Shown: positions 50,432 to 59,226 of the stretch, one piece after another
Layout: each line of letters begins with the position of its first letter
How positions within the stretch are numbered: position 1 is the stretch's first letter
Assembly (NCBI RefSeq): GCF_041320595.1
Contig: NZ_CP166625.1
Coordinates: forward strand, 5,082,001 to 5,146,000
Direction: 5' to 3'
DNA length: 64,000 nt
Source: Pleomorphomonas sp. PLEO
Lineage (GTDB): Bacteria > Pseudomonadota > Alphaproteobacteria > Rhizobiales > Pleomorphomonadaceae
Notes under the pieces: model-generated
Seen by the model: the letters and a program-made list of their open reading frames with translations, nothing else
Told to the model about the DNA's origin: nothing
Database searches by the model: none
Translations under genes and position numbers: made by a program

Positions 50432-50722
50432 ATGCCCGATATTCTGACCGCCAACCGACTTTCCGACGGCGACGTCGTCTACCGCACAGCCCCCGGCGAC
50501 TGGGTCGCCGATGTCGACGCCGCCGAGCTGATCGATGGCGCCGCGCGGCTTGCCGTTGCCGAGGCCGCCGCGCAGGCTGACGTCAAGGCGGCCAAGGTGC
50601 TGGATGTCGCGACAATCGCGGTCGAGGTGACGGACGGCCACATCGTTCCCAAAAGGCTCCGCGAGCGAATCCGCGCCTTCGGCCCCACCGTCAAATCCGA
50701 CCACCGGCCCGGTGCCATCTGA
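50432..50722 (+). CDS. DUF2849 family protein of the assimilatory sulfite reduction operon
   Basis: This 96-residue small protein starts MPDILTANRLSDGDVVYRT and ends with RLRERIRAFGPTVKSDHRPGAI, both typical of DUF2849. The family is found between siroheme synthase and sulfite reductase genes in alphaproteobacteria, and its exact role is unknown. The GTG/ATG codons further upstream (50342, 50357) extend the frame through the hairpin and are outside family similarity. Fifteen bases separate it from cysI. Confidence 0.85.
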   Translation: MPDILTANRLSDGDVVYRTAPGDWVADVDAAELIDGAARLAVAEAAAQADVKAAKVLDVATIAVEVTDGHIVPKRLRERIRAFGPTVKSDHRPGAI

Positions 50723-50736
50723 GGAGGGAGGTCGCC

Positions 50737-52392
50737 ATGTATCGCTACGACGAATTCGACGCCACCTTTGTGCGCGAGCGCGTCGCCCAGTTCACCGACC
50801 AAGTGGAACGACGGCTCAAGGGCGAGATCACCGAAGACGAATTCAAGCCGCATCGGCTGATGAATGGCGTCTATCTGCAGCTTCACGCCTACATGCTGCG
50901 CATCGCCATTCCCTATGGCACGCTGTCGTCAGTGCAGATGCGCCGCCTTGCCCATATCGCCCGCACCTATGACAAGGGCTTTGGCCACTTCACCACCCGA
51001 CAGAACGTGCAGTTCAACTGGCCGGCGCTGAAGGACGTTCCGGCCATTCTCGCCGAGCTGGCCGAGGTGGAGATGCACGCCATCCAGACCTCCGGCAACT
51101 GCATCCGCAACGTCACCGCCGACCATTTCGCCGGCGCCGCCTTAGACGAGGCCGATGACCCTCGCCCCTACGCGGAGATCCTGCGCCAATGGTCGTCGCT
51201 GCATCCTGAGTTCTCGTTCCTGCCACGGAAGTTCAAGATCGCGGTGACCGGCGCCGCCCACGACCGGGCGGCTATCCGCCTGCACGATATCGGCCTTGAA
51301 GTGAAGCGCGGCGACGATGGCGGCATTGGCTTTGCCGTCCACGTCGGCGGCGGTCAGGGGCGCACGCCGATGCTCGCGCGTGAGATCAATGCCTTCGTTC
51401 CGGAGGCAGATATTCTCGCCTATGTCGATGCGATCCTCCGCGTCTACAATCTGTTTGGCCGCCGCGACAACAAATACAAGGCGCGTATCAAGATTCTGGT
51501 CCACGAGACCGGCATCGACGAGCTGCGGCGACTGGTGGAAGAAGAGTTCGCGCAAATCCGTGGCGGCGTTCTCGGTCTGCCGGCCGAGGAAGTTGAGCGC
51601 ATCCGCGCCTATTTTGCGCCGCCTCGCTTCGAAGATCGGCCGACCGTATCGGTAAAGCTGGACGCTGCCCGCGCCGGCGACCCGGCGCTCGACCGCTTCG
51701 CCCGCCAGAATCTCCACCGCCACAAGACGCCAGGCTATACCTCGCTGACCATCTCGTTGAAGCCAATCGGCGGGATTCCCGGCGATGCTTCAGCCGACCA
51801 GATGGATGCCGTCGCCGACATCGCCGAGAAATGGGCCTTCTCGGAACTCCGCGTCAGCCACGAGCAGAACCTCATTCTGCCCCATCTGGCCCTCGACGAT
51901 GTGCCGGAGGTCTACGAAGCGCTTGCCGTGGCCGGCCTCGCCACGGCCAACGCCGGGTCCATTACCGATATCATCGCCTGCCCTGGCCTTGATTATTGTG
52001 CGCTGGCCAACGCCCGGTCGATCCCGATCGCCTCGGAGCTGTCAGAGCGCTTCGGCGCGCCGGCACGGCAGGACCAGATTGGGCCGCTGTCGATCAAGAT
52101 CTCCGGCTGCATCAACGCTTGCGGCCATCACCATGTCGGCCACATCGGCATTCTCGGCGTCGACCGCAAGGGCGAGGAGTTCTACCAGATCAGCCTCGGC
52201 GGCAACCCGGACGAAAGCGCCTCGATCGGCGAAATCATTGGACCGGGCTTTTTTGCCGACGGCATTGTCGATGCGGTCGAAACCGTCGTCGACACTTATC
52301 TCAAGCTCCGCTCCTCGCCGGAGGAAACCTTCCTCGTCGCCTACCGCCGTCTCGGCGAGGCGCCGTTCAAGGAGGCGCTCTATGGTGCTTGA
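50737..52392 (+). CDS. cysI: Assimilatory sulfite (or nitrite/sulfite) reductase haemoprotein
   Basis: This 551-residue sirohaem/[4Fe-4S] enzyme reduces sulfite to sulfide. The cluster cysteines are C415-x5-C421 (ACPGLDYC) and C458-x3-C462 (GCINAC). The substrate/sirohaem arginines lie in FTTRQNVQF and NCIRNVTAD. A strong GGAGGGAGG site precedes the ATG. The single polypeptide without a CysJ partner nearby suggests a ferredoxin-type electron donor. The stop overlaps cysH. The cysG/siroheme gene that often starts this operon is absent here. Confidence 0.95.
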   Translation: MYRYDEFDATFVRERVAQFTDQVERRLKGEITEDEFKPHRLMNGVYLQLHAYMLRIAIPYGTLSSVQMRRLAHIARTYDKGFGHFTTRQNVQFNWPALKDVPAILAELAEVEMHAIQTSGNCIRNVTADHFAGAALDEADDPRPYAEILRQWSSLHPEFSFLPRKFKIAVTGAAHDRAAIRLHDIGLEVKRGDDGGIGFAVHVGGGQGRTPMLAREINAFVPEADILAYVDAILRVYNLFGRRDNKYKARIKILVHETGIDELRRLVEEEFAQIRGGVLGLPAEEVERIRAYFAPPRFEDRPTVSVKLDAARAGDPALDRFARQNLHRHKTPGYTSLTISLKPIGGIPGDASADQMDAVADIAEKWAFSELRVSHEQNLILPHLALDDVPEVYEALAVAGLATANAGSITDIIACPGLDYCALANARSIPIASELSERFGAPARQDQIGPLSIKISGCINACGHHHVGHIGILGVDRKGEEFYQISLGGNPDESASIGEIIGPGFFADGIVDAVETVVDTYLKLRSSPEETFLVAYRRLGEAPFKEALYGA

Positions 52393-53134
52393 CGCCATTA
52401 GCCTCGCCATCGACCCCGACCAGGGACTCGCCGCTGAGGCGCGTCTCCTCTCCGTCCGCCACGAGGGCGAGGCGGCGGAGGCCATCGTCGCCGCCGCGCT
52501 CGATCTTTACGACGGCAAGATCGCGCTGGTGTCGAGCTTCGGCGCCGATAGCGCCGTGCTGCTCGCCATGGTGGCCGACATCGATCGTTCCCTGCCGGTG
52601 ATCTTTCTCGATACCGGCAAGCTGTTCCCGGCGACCATTGCCTATCGCGACACGCTGGTGAGCGCGCTCGGCCTCACCGGCATAATCACCCACAGCCCCG
52701 ACACGGACGACCTCGCCGCGGCCGATCCGGCCGGCGCACTTTGGATGACCGACACCGACGCCTGCTGCGACACACGCAAGGTCAAACCACTGGCCGCCGC
52801 GCTCCGTCCGTTTGCCGCGTGGATTTCCGGTCGCAAGCGTTACCAGGCAGAGACGCGGGCGAACCTGCCGCTGTTTGAAGTTGCCAGTGGTCGGATCAAG
52901 GTCAACCCTCTGCTCGGCTGGGACCGGGCGCGCATCGAAGCCTATCGCGAGGCGCGCCATCTGCCGCCGCATCCGCTGGTCGCCGAAGGTTATCCCTCGA
53001 TCGGCTGCCTGCCGTGCACCGACAAGGTGAGGCCGGGCGAGGACGAACGCGCTGGCCGCTGGCGGGGCAAGCCGAAGACCGAATGCGGCATTCATCTGGG
53101 CAGCCCGTCTGGCGCTGTCATTCCGGGGATCTGA
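52382..53134 (+). CDS. cysH: Phosphoadenylyl/adenylyl-sulfate reductase
   Basis: This 250-residue thioredoxin-dependent reductase makes sulfite from activated sulfate. The PP-loop is SSFGADSA at 51-58. C128-C129 and C209/C212 are the four cysteines of a [4Fe-4S] cluster, so it is the APS-type bacterial enzyme, and C235 in ECGIH is the catalytic cysteine. The ATG at 52382 lies inside the end of cysI with AAGGAGG six bases before it; the long upstream frame is a shadow of cysI. Coupled translation with cysI is expected. Confidence 0.95.
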   Translation: MVLDAISLAIDPDQGLAAEARLLSVRHEGEAAEAIVAAALDLYDGKIALVSSFGADSAVLLAMVADIDRSLPVIFLDTGKLFPATIAYRDTLVSALGLTGIITHSPDTDDLAAADPAGALWMTDTDACCDTRKVKPLAAALRPFAAWISGRKRYQAETRANLPLFEVASGRIKVNPLLGWDRARIEAYREARHLPPHPLVAEGYPSIGCLPCTDKVRPGEDERAGRWRGKPKTECGIHLGSPSGAVIPGI

Positions 53135-53137
53135 ACC

Positions 53138-53683
53138 ATGGTAGCCACCGCGATCGTGCCGCAAGGCGCCGCCACCAGTACTTCGACGCCGGACGTCTAC
53201 CGCGCTGGCCGCTTCGAGCCGAACGACTTTGCCGTCGCAGCCGAGGACAATGGCGGGGACGGCCTGATCCTGCCGCTTGCCGCGCTGCGAGCAGCTCTCG
53301 AGGGTGATGGCATTGGCAACCGCAGGCTCGGCTTGCTGTTTTCGCCAGCCGATCGCCTTGAGGATGTATTGCCCCTCCTCGGCCGGATCACCGTCATCGC
53401 GGTCGATTTCCCGAAATTTGCCGACGGTCGCGGCTTCAGCCATGCCGCCCGCCTCGTGCGCGCCGGCTTCGGAGGCGAGATTCGAGCGGTGGGCGACGTG
53501 CTGATCGACGAGATCCCCTTCATGCGTCGCGTCGGATTCACCGCTTTCGAGGTTCGGAACGAGACGACTCGCCGCTATCTTGCCGAAGGTCGCGATCCAT
53601 CTCCCAGCCTTCACTATCAACCAGGTGCCATGCCAGAGCCTCCGGCCGGCACCCGTCCCTGGCTCCGGCGCCACCCGACCTGA
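53138..53683 (+). CDS. DUF934 family protein of the sulfur assimilation operon
   Basis: This 181-residue protein is the usual last gene of alphaproteobacterial cysI/cysH operons (DUF934). Typical stretches are DFPKFADGRGFSHAARLVR and DVLIDEIPFMRRVGFTAF. Its function is unknown; a role in sulfite reductase assembly or activity is inferred from constant linkage. It starts three bases after cysH. A broken copy of its C-terminal part occurs at about 57650-57854. The gene ends 37 bases from the convergent chemoreceptor gene. Confidence 0.92.
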   Translation: MVATAIVPQGAATSTSTPDVYRAGRFEPNDFAVAAEDNGGDGLILPLAALRAALEGDGIGNRRLGLLFSPADRLEDVLPLLGRITVIAVDFPKFADGRGFSHAARLVRAGFGGEIRAVGDVLIDEIPFMRRVGFTAFEVRNETTRRYLAEGRDPSPSLHYQPGAMPEPPAGTRPWLRRHPT

Positions 53684-53720
53684 TCGGGCCCCGCCGGTTG
53701 GACAAAACGCGGCGGCAATA

Positions 53721-55415
53721 TCAGGATGCCCGTACCTTCGCCAGGAACGACGCGACTTCCGACCGCAAGCGTCCGCTCTCTTTGGCCAGTGACTGAGCCG
53801 CTGTCAGCACCTGTCCGGACGCTGTGCCCGTGTGGCGTGCCCCTTCGCTGACTTTCTCGATGTTCAAAGCGACGATCCCAGCCTCATGGGCGGTGTCATG
53901 GATTTTTCTCGATATCTCGAGTGTCGCAGCTTCCTGATCCCCCGCCGTCGAAGAGATGGCGCTTGCGATCTCGAACATTCTGGCGATGGTCGATCCAATG
54001 ACATCGATCGAACTCACTGCCTCAGTCGTAGCGCGCTGAATTTCGGAGATTTGATTGCCGATATCTTCGGTGGCCTTTGACGTCTGCGACGCGAGCGCCT
54101 TGACCTCGGACGCAACGACAGCAAAACCTCGACCGGCAACTCCGGCGCGCGACGCTTCGATGGTCGCATTCAAAGCAAGCAGATTGGTTTGCTCCGCGAT
54201 AACGGCGATGATCTTGAGCGCCTCGCCGATACAAACCGACGCCTGTTTGAGCTCACTCATTCTCGAGTCCGTCGAACCCGCCTGCTGAACCGCGCGCTCG
54301 GCAATTTGCTTGGCCAACAATGCCTGGCCGGAAATTTCGTTGACCGAACTCAGGACCTCCTCCGTGGCTGAAGCGACCGACTGGACATTCGTCGATGCAT
54401 GCTTCGAAGCCGAAGCGACCGCCTCCGACAGCTGATTTGTCGAGCTCGAGGTGTTGGTCAAGGCAACCGACGCGCTCTCAAGCTGAGACACTGAGATGCC
54501 GACCGCTTCTATGACGCCCCGCACTGCGCTTTCAAATTCGGCCGTCAGCGTCTGCAGATCTGCCTGACGTGCCTCTGCGCTTCCGACCCGGGCTTGCGTT
54601 TCCTTCACCTCCAATTCGCGCTTGCGTATCGCATTCTGTCGGAAGGTTTCGACTGCATTGGCGATGGAGCCGATCTCGTCAAGCCGATCGCGGCCGACGA
54701 TCTCTACCGCATCGTCTCCTCCGGCAAGCCGGTTCATGCAGGCGGTCAGCGCGTGCAGTGGGCCAGATATGCCCTTGAGAACCCCCGCGGCCACCATGAC
54801 CAGGACAACGGCCAACCCTCCCAACACCAGCATATAGGTCCCGCGAATCGTCGAGTCGGTCACGTTGGCCGCGGAATTCGACGCTTCGTCGTTGATTTTG
54901 AGAATGCGGTTCATCAGCGCGCTGATATCGAACATCGTCTTGTTGATGGCCGCATCGCAATTCGCGCGCAACGAACTCACCGCAGCCTTTTTGTCCGCCG
55001 GGTCCACCGATTGCGCGAGCGCGATGGTCTCGCCGCAATCGTTTTTCATAACTAAGTCGAATGCGTTCGCGATGTCGCCGATTTCCGTTGCCTTGGCCGG
55101 CATGGCTGTATTGGCGACCTTGATCTGCTTGTTGAAGTAGTCGGTGTAGTCGGTAATCTCCTGCAGGGCCTGCTGAATGCCCTCCTTGGATTCTTCCGTT
55201 ACCAACCGATAGATCGAGCGATCGACGTAGACCATATTGCGGTTGGCGCGGGCGATCGCGAGATTGGCCGTCACGGGACCGTCCAAAAGACCGGTGTAGG
55301 TCTCGTCGATAAAGCGCATTTGCATGCTGGAATAAACTGCGGCGCCGAGCGTGACGAGCGCGAGCGGGACCATCAGAAGCATGATTTTCGATAGAATCGT
55401 AATCCGCAGGCGCAT
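53721..55415 (-). CDS. Methyl-accepting chemotaxis protein (transmembrane chemoreceptor)
   Basis: This 564-residue chemoreceptor has membrane segment 1 at about 9-29, a periplasmic four-helix-type sensor of about 160 residues, segment 2 at about 193-213, HAMP to about 265 and a signalling domain with a normal tip at 408-436 ([18 protein letters not shown] and [15 protein letters not shown]). There is no C-terminal pentapeptide for CheR binding. GAGGGAG lies six bases before the ATG at 55415, excluding a longer in-frame extension. The ligand is unknown. Its neighbour is an OprB-like porin, so a sugar-related stimulus is possible. Confidence 0.96.
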   Translation of the reverse strand: MRLRITILSKIMLLMVPLALVTLGAAVYSSMQMRFIDETYTGLLDGPVTANLAIARANRNMVYVDRSIYRLVTEESKEGIQQALQEITDYTDYFNKQIKVANTAMPAKATEIGDIANAFDLVMKNDCGETIALAQSVDPADKKAAVSSLRANCDAAINKTMFDISALMNRILKINDEASNSAANVTDSTIRGTYMLVLGGLAVVLVMVAAGVLKGISGPLHALTACMNRLAGGDDAVEIVGRDRLDEIGSIANAVETFRQNAIRKRELEVKETQARVGSAEARQADLQTLTAEFESAVRGVIEAVGISVSQLESASVALTNTSSSTNQLSEAVASASKHASTNVQSVASATEEVLSSVNEISGQALLAKQIAERAVQQAGSTDSRMSELKQASVCIGEALKIIAVIAEQTNLLALNATIEASRAGVAGRGFAVVASEVKALASQTSKATEDIGNQISEIQRATTEAVSSIDVIGSTIARMFEIASAISSTAGDQEAATLEISRKIHDTAHEAGIVALNIEKVSEGARHTGTASGQVLTAAQSLAKESGRLRSEVASFLAKVRAS

Positions 55416-55658
55416 TTTGAGCTCCCTCGATCGACATGGCTCGGACGACGATTGGCCGCGATGCGGCCTGCCGCCGAGGTCTAGACCCGCTATTGACAAT
55501 CCGGGTCCTTCGAGCCGACGGGACAAGCGTCGCTCGATCTGCCGCCGCGCGCTTCCGCTGCAACGATTCCCTGATTAAGCACCACTATCAGTACGATAAA
55601 CAAAGAAAGAATATTTCGCATGGTTCACCTCGTTGAGATTCAGTCAGCAACTTGAGCG

Positions 55659-56921
55659 TCAGAAATTGTAGAGTTTACTAAGCTCGAGATGCAGGCCGAA
55701 GACGAAAGCTTCCTTCTTGTTTCCTGCAAGTGCAGGATTCATGATATAGTCAACCTCCGGCTGAAGGACGAGCCAATCATTCAGCCTTGCGCGGTAAGTA
55801 ACTTCAAATGCGATCTCTTGCTCGGGAAGGTGCCCGCCGCCGAGGGCGGCAAGCCGCCTGAATCCCTCCGAGGTACGGTTCACGGCGACGGCAGCGCCGA
55901 ATTTGTCGGACGGACGAGACTCCAGTAGCCCCGTGACCGTTATGCCGGCAGAGGCAGCCTCGCTGACTAGGTTGATTGCAGGATCAGAATAGCCCGCCGT
56001 GAAGAATGCATCGACGCCCCGGGAGCCAGCGATGGTATAGACGCGAGTCGTTCCACCGACGTACACGCCGCTGTTTCCGTAGGTTTGCTGCGTCGTACCG
56101 TCGGGATTGAATTCGCCAGTCTTGTCGAACTTGCCGGTATAACCCCAACCGCCCACCATCAACTTTGTACGCGCTATCGGCGTATAGTCGACCTCGCCGA
56201 TACCCATAACGCCGTATTTGCTTGAGAATATAAAATCAGTGCTCGAGTCGTCCGGATTATCCGCCACACCGTCGAGCATACCGAACTTGACAGTCCATTG
56301 ATCGTTCAACTTGTACTTGACGCGTGTACCGACCGCGGTATTCGGATATGTCGACGTGCCTACTCCATTCGGACCTGAGAGGACGATCGTCTCGGAAAGA
56401 CCCAAGGACCGATTTCCAAACAGCTCCATGGGAGGCGTCGTGGCGAACTGCTGCTGTATGTCGTATTTGCCCAACAGGACGTCGAGGTTTCCGAATTTCT
56501 GCTGGTAATAGGCCTGATAAAGCTTGAGCTGTCGCATCGCCACCAGCCCATCGGTCGCGCTTGGCAACGCAAGGGCGCCCGTATAGTTGAAATCGAGCGA
56601 CTTACCGCCAACATAGTAACCTTCAATGAAGATCTTGGCGTCTTGGATGCCTAGTAATTTTTGAAGATCGACGCCGAGAGAGGCATCGATACTGCCCATG
56701 TAGTCCGAGCCGGTTTCGATGCCGCCATAGTTCTGCCATGCCTCGCTGACGTGCTGCAAGCTAAGGTCGAACGCGCCGGACTCCGCGGCTTCCGCCGGAC
56801 TGGCTGTCGACGCCGCCTGGCTCGGTGACGGCATATCCGCTGCCAGAGCCGGCGAAACGAGCAGCCCTCCAAACAGGAATGACCATTTTCCGCAGGATGT
56901 AGCCACCTTATTCATGATCAT
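55659..56921 (-). CDS. OprB-like carbohydrate porin
   Basis: This 420-residue outer-membrane beta-barrel has a signal peptide with likely cleavage after ALA at residue 27. The mature protein begins with a short Pro/Ala-rich tract, then FDLSLQHVSEAWQNYGGIE and LDVLLGKYDIQQQFA, typical of OprB-type porins, and it ends in LSKLYNF with the C-terminal aromatic needed for BAM recognition. It allows diffusion of sugars or similar solutes. It stands alone; the upstream region is AT-rich. A TAACCC-A-GGGTTA palindrome 88 bases before the start could be an operator. Confidence 0.92.
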   Translation of the reverse strand: MIMNKVATSCGKWSFLFGGLLVSPALAADMPSPSQAASTASPAEAAESGAFDLSLQHVSEAWQNYGGIETGSDYMGSIDASLGVDLQKLLGIQDAKIFIEGYYVGGKSLDFNYTGALALPSATDGLVAMRQLKLYQAYYQQKFGNLDVLLGKYDIQQQFATTPPMELFGNRSLGLSETIVLSGPNGVGTSTYPNTAVGTRVKYKLNDQWTVKFGMLDGVADNPDDSSTDFIFSSKYGVMGIGEVDYTPIARTKLMVGGWGYTGKFDKTGEFNPDGTTQQTYGNSGVYVGGTTRVYTIAGSRGVDAFFTAGYSDPAINLVSEAASAGITVTGLLESRPSDKFGAAVAVNRTSEGFRRLAALGGGHLPEQEIAFEVTYRARLNDWLVLQPEVDYIMNPALAGNKKEAFVFGLHLELSKLYNF

Positions 56922-57320
56922 TTTGTCCCGAGTATTTGTATCCCTACATCTAGGACTGTTTCAACTTGTACCCATTGTAAAGCGAGAAAAAATCCGTTTG
57001 TTGATAGTATAACCCAGGGTTAATAATGTGTTAAATTTAAATTATCTCGACTTTTCGCGCCTAATTCTATCCAAACTAAAATAAATCCTAATTTCAACAG
57101 TGCTTTCATGTTCCTGCAGTGTTTTTAATTCCGAAATTAATTGGCGACATTGATATGTTTAACTAGACATTAATACTGTTATTGGAAATATCTACGGACA
57201 TATACTATTGTCATATTTATTCGATTGCGACTCAGCGCAAACGACACGTCATAAGCGAGTGACCTCTCCGATAGGACCGGGGAGTGGTGGTACCCTTTTT
57301 GCTAAAAAGCGATCGGTCGG
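56922..57320. other. AT-rich intergenic region
   Basis: The stretch 56930-57220 is far richer in A and T than the rest of the window and has no recognisable gene. It contains the porin promoter region and leads into the transposase remnant. The composition suggests acquired or decaying DNA. Confidence 0.6.
57010..57022. promoter_or_regulatory. Short palindrome upstream of the porin gene
   Basis: TAACCC-A-GGGTTA lies 88 bases before the porin start. A short perfect repeat in AT-rich surroundings; the regulator is unknown. Confidence 0.3.
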
Positions 57321-57640
57321 CTACGTGGGGCAATGGACCGGCGCGGGGTGTCCAACGCTATGCTCCATCTCGCCAGCGGTGGGTGCCAGAGATGAATGTT
57401 GCCCAAAGACTTTCCACCAGCGTAGGTCTTTCGCCGGATCTTTCTTGAGCACGTCCAGCTTAATCCGGGCTTTATCTCGCGCTGCGAGGTAGTTTGTACA
57501 CTCTTCGGGACTGAGGAGCCGGATGGCGGCTCTGACGGCATCCCAGAGCGAGCTGGCGATTCGTTCTGCCTTACGCGCAGGACTGCATTCAGCTTGGAGA
57601 AGGCCATTTCCATCAGGTTGAAGCCCGGACTATGGGCGCA
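57321..57640 (-). pseudogene. IS630-family transposase remnant (C-terminal, frameshifted)
   Basis: Read on the minus strand, one frame gives HSPGFNLMEMAFSKLNAVLR, matching the conserved SPDFNPIEMAFSKLK region of IS630 transposases (third catalytic acid E within it). After a frameshift the next frame continues SSLWDAVRAAIRLLSPEECTNYLAA, which matches the family's C-terminus. The N-terminal catalytic domain is missing, and no inverted ends were recognised. The part beyond LAA (to the stop at 57321) is open but of unclear origin. Non-functional. Confidence 0.75.
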
Positions 57641-57649
57641 GGCCGTGCA

Positions 57650-57854
57650 GCTCGGCACCGATCCGTTCCTGGCTTTTCGACGAGATCCCTTTCATGCGCC
57701 GCGTCAATTCCTCCCTTCGAGATCAGGAGTGAAACGATTCGCCGCTATCTTTTTGAGGGACATGCATCCCTCGCCCGACCTTCAACACCAGCCAAGCACC
57801 TCCCAAAAGCCCCCCACCGGTACGCGCCCCTGGCTTCGCCCACGAGCAACCTGA
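57650..57854 (+). pseudogene. Broken copy of the DUF934 gene 3' end
   Basis: Three frames in succession match the intact DUF934 protein at 53138-53683. DEIPFMRRV (57679-57705) is identical. FEIRSETIRRYLFEG (from 57716) corresponds to FEVRNETTRRYLAEG. HPSPDLQHQPS ... TGTRPWLRPRAT (to the stop at 57854) corresponds to DPSPSLHYQPG ... AGTRPWLRRHPT. Two frameshifts and the missing N-terminal part make it a pseudogene. It abuts the transposase remnant. Confidence 0.8.
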
Positions 57855-58008
57855 CACAGACGACCTATTCTGAGGAATGTAAGCTCTCGATAAAGTTGCA
57901 CGCACGGGAATTATACTTGATAGTTACATTTGCATACATTTTAGCCGCTTTCTTATCTCTAGTTTTTCCGGTTTATCCATTAAGCTACACGCCGAAACGG
58001 AGCCGGAC

Positions 58009-59226
58009 ATGGCGTTATGGAAACAACTGGCGCTCGCCCTGCTGTTGGGGCTGGTGGGGATCGTTGGCTGGGGTACGTTCGACCCGGCAGCGCGCCCGCA
58101 ACTGGTCGGCGCTGGCGTTCCCGAAATATTGCTACCGGCGTGGGCTTTCCGCGCCCAGACCGACAGTGCCGTGGGGTTGACGTCGGAGGAGCGCCGCCGC
58201 GGCGGAAATGAGGCTGGGAGCGCCAAAGGCAGCCATCCGGACAGCGGCAGGGCGGTGCTGGTCGTGACGACTCCGGTTGCCATGGTGGAAACCGCCGATC
58301 GCGTCAGCGCCATAGGCACCGCCGAGGCGGCTCGCACCGTCGCCATCTTTCCGCGCGCCACCGGCATGGTGACGGAAATAGCCTTCAGGTCCGGACAGCG
58401 TGTGGCAGCTGGCGCCACGCTCATTCGCCTTGATGAGGACAGCGAGAGGATCGCCGTCGAGCAAGCGAAGGCCGCTCTCGCCGATGCCGATGCCCGCGCA
58501 TCGCGCAATGATCGGCTGGCCGACACCAAGGCGATCTCCGCCGCCGAGCGCGACACGGCCCGCTTTGAGTTGTCGAAGGCACGCCTCTTCCTTCAACAAG
58601 CCGAACTCAATCTCAGCCGCCGCACCATCTCCGCGCCGTTTGCCGGGGTGGTTGGTCTCACCTCTGTCGAGGTGGGAGACATGGTGTCGACATCCTCCGA
58701 GATCGTCATCATCGACGACCGCTCCGCCATTAAGGTCGAGTTCCGGGTGCCGGAGGCTTTCGCCGCCCGTCTGGCCATCGGACAGCCGATCGAGGTCGCG
58801 ACGCCATCGCAACCCGGCACCCTCTTTGCCGGCAAGATCACAGCTCTTGGCAGTCGCATCGAATCCGACAGCCGTACGCTTGTCGCGCAGGCGACGGTAC
58901 AAAATACCGCCGACGTCCTCAGGCCCGGCATGTCCTTTGCCGTAACCGTTCGCTTTCCCGGCATCCTGAAGACCGCCGTCCCCGCGTCGTCCGTGCAGTG
59001 GGACCGCGACGGCGCTTATGTCTGGGTCGTCAGCGAGGGCAAGGCAAAGCGGGTCGGCGTCGGTATCGTCGAGCGAAATGAGGATACGGTTCTGGTCAGC
59101 GGCGAGCTGGTGGCCGGCCAGCCGGTGGTCGTCGAAGGTATTCAGTCGGTGCATGCCGGTTCGACTGTCCGGACAGCAGGCGAGCCGGAGCAAATGGACG
59201 ACCGGAGTGCCGGGGCAAAGCCATGA
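58009..59226 (+). CDS. RND efflux periplasmic adaptor (membrane fusion protein)
   Basis: This 405-residue adaptor has an N-terminal membrane anchor (about 5-24), an extended polar tract to about residue 85, then lipoyl halves around IFPRATGMVTEIAFRSGQRV and LSRRTISAPFAGVVGL, an alpha-hairpin between, and a C-terminal barrel. The long N-terminal linker is unusual for the family. The stop overlaps the permease start (ATGA). No outer-membrane factor gene follows, so the pump must use one encoded elsewhere, perhaps the product of 18070-19668. Promoter elements are not obvious in the degenerate DNA upstream. Confidence 0.93.
   Translation: MALWKQLALALLLGLVGIVGWGTFDPAARPQLVGAGVPEILLPAWAFRAQTDSAVGLTSEERRRGGNEAGSAKGSHPDSGRAVLVVTTPVAMVETADRVSAIGTAEAARTVAIFPRATGMVTEIAFRSGQRVAAGATLIRLDEDSERIAVEQAKAALADADARASRNDRLADTKAISAAERDTARFELSKARLFLQQAELNLSRRTISAPFAGVVGLTSVEVGDMVSTSSEIVIIDDRSAIKVEFRVPEAFAARLAIGQPIEVATPSQPGTLFAGKITALGSRIESDSRTLVAQATVQNTADVLRPGMSFAVTVRFPGILKTAVPASSVQWDRDGAYVWVVSEGKAKRVGVGIVERNEDTVLVSGELVAGQPVVVEGIQSVHAGSTVRTAGEPEQMDDRSAGAKP

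Noticed and set aside
57302-57658. Minus-strand 118-codon frame taken as an intact gene
   Set aside because: It begins in a transposase C-terminal motif but then leaves the family frame; the true family match continues in another frame, so it is a remnant, not a gene.
57632-58180. Plus-strand 182-codon frame running into the adaptor gene
   Set aside because: It combines one frame of the DUF934 pseudogene with an out-of-frame reading of the adaptor start; no coherent protein.
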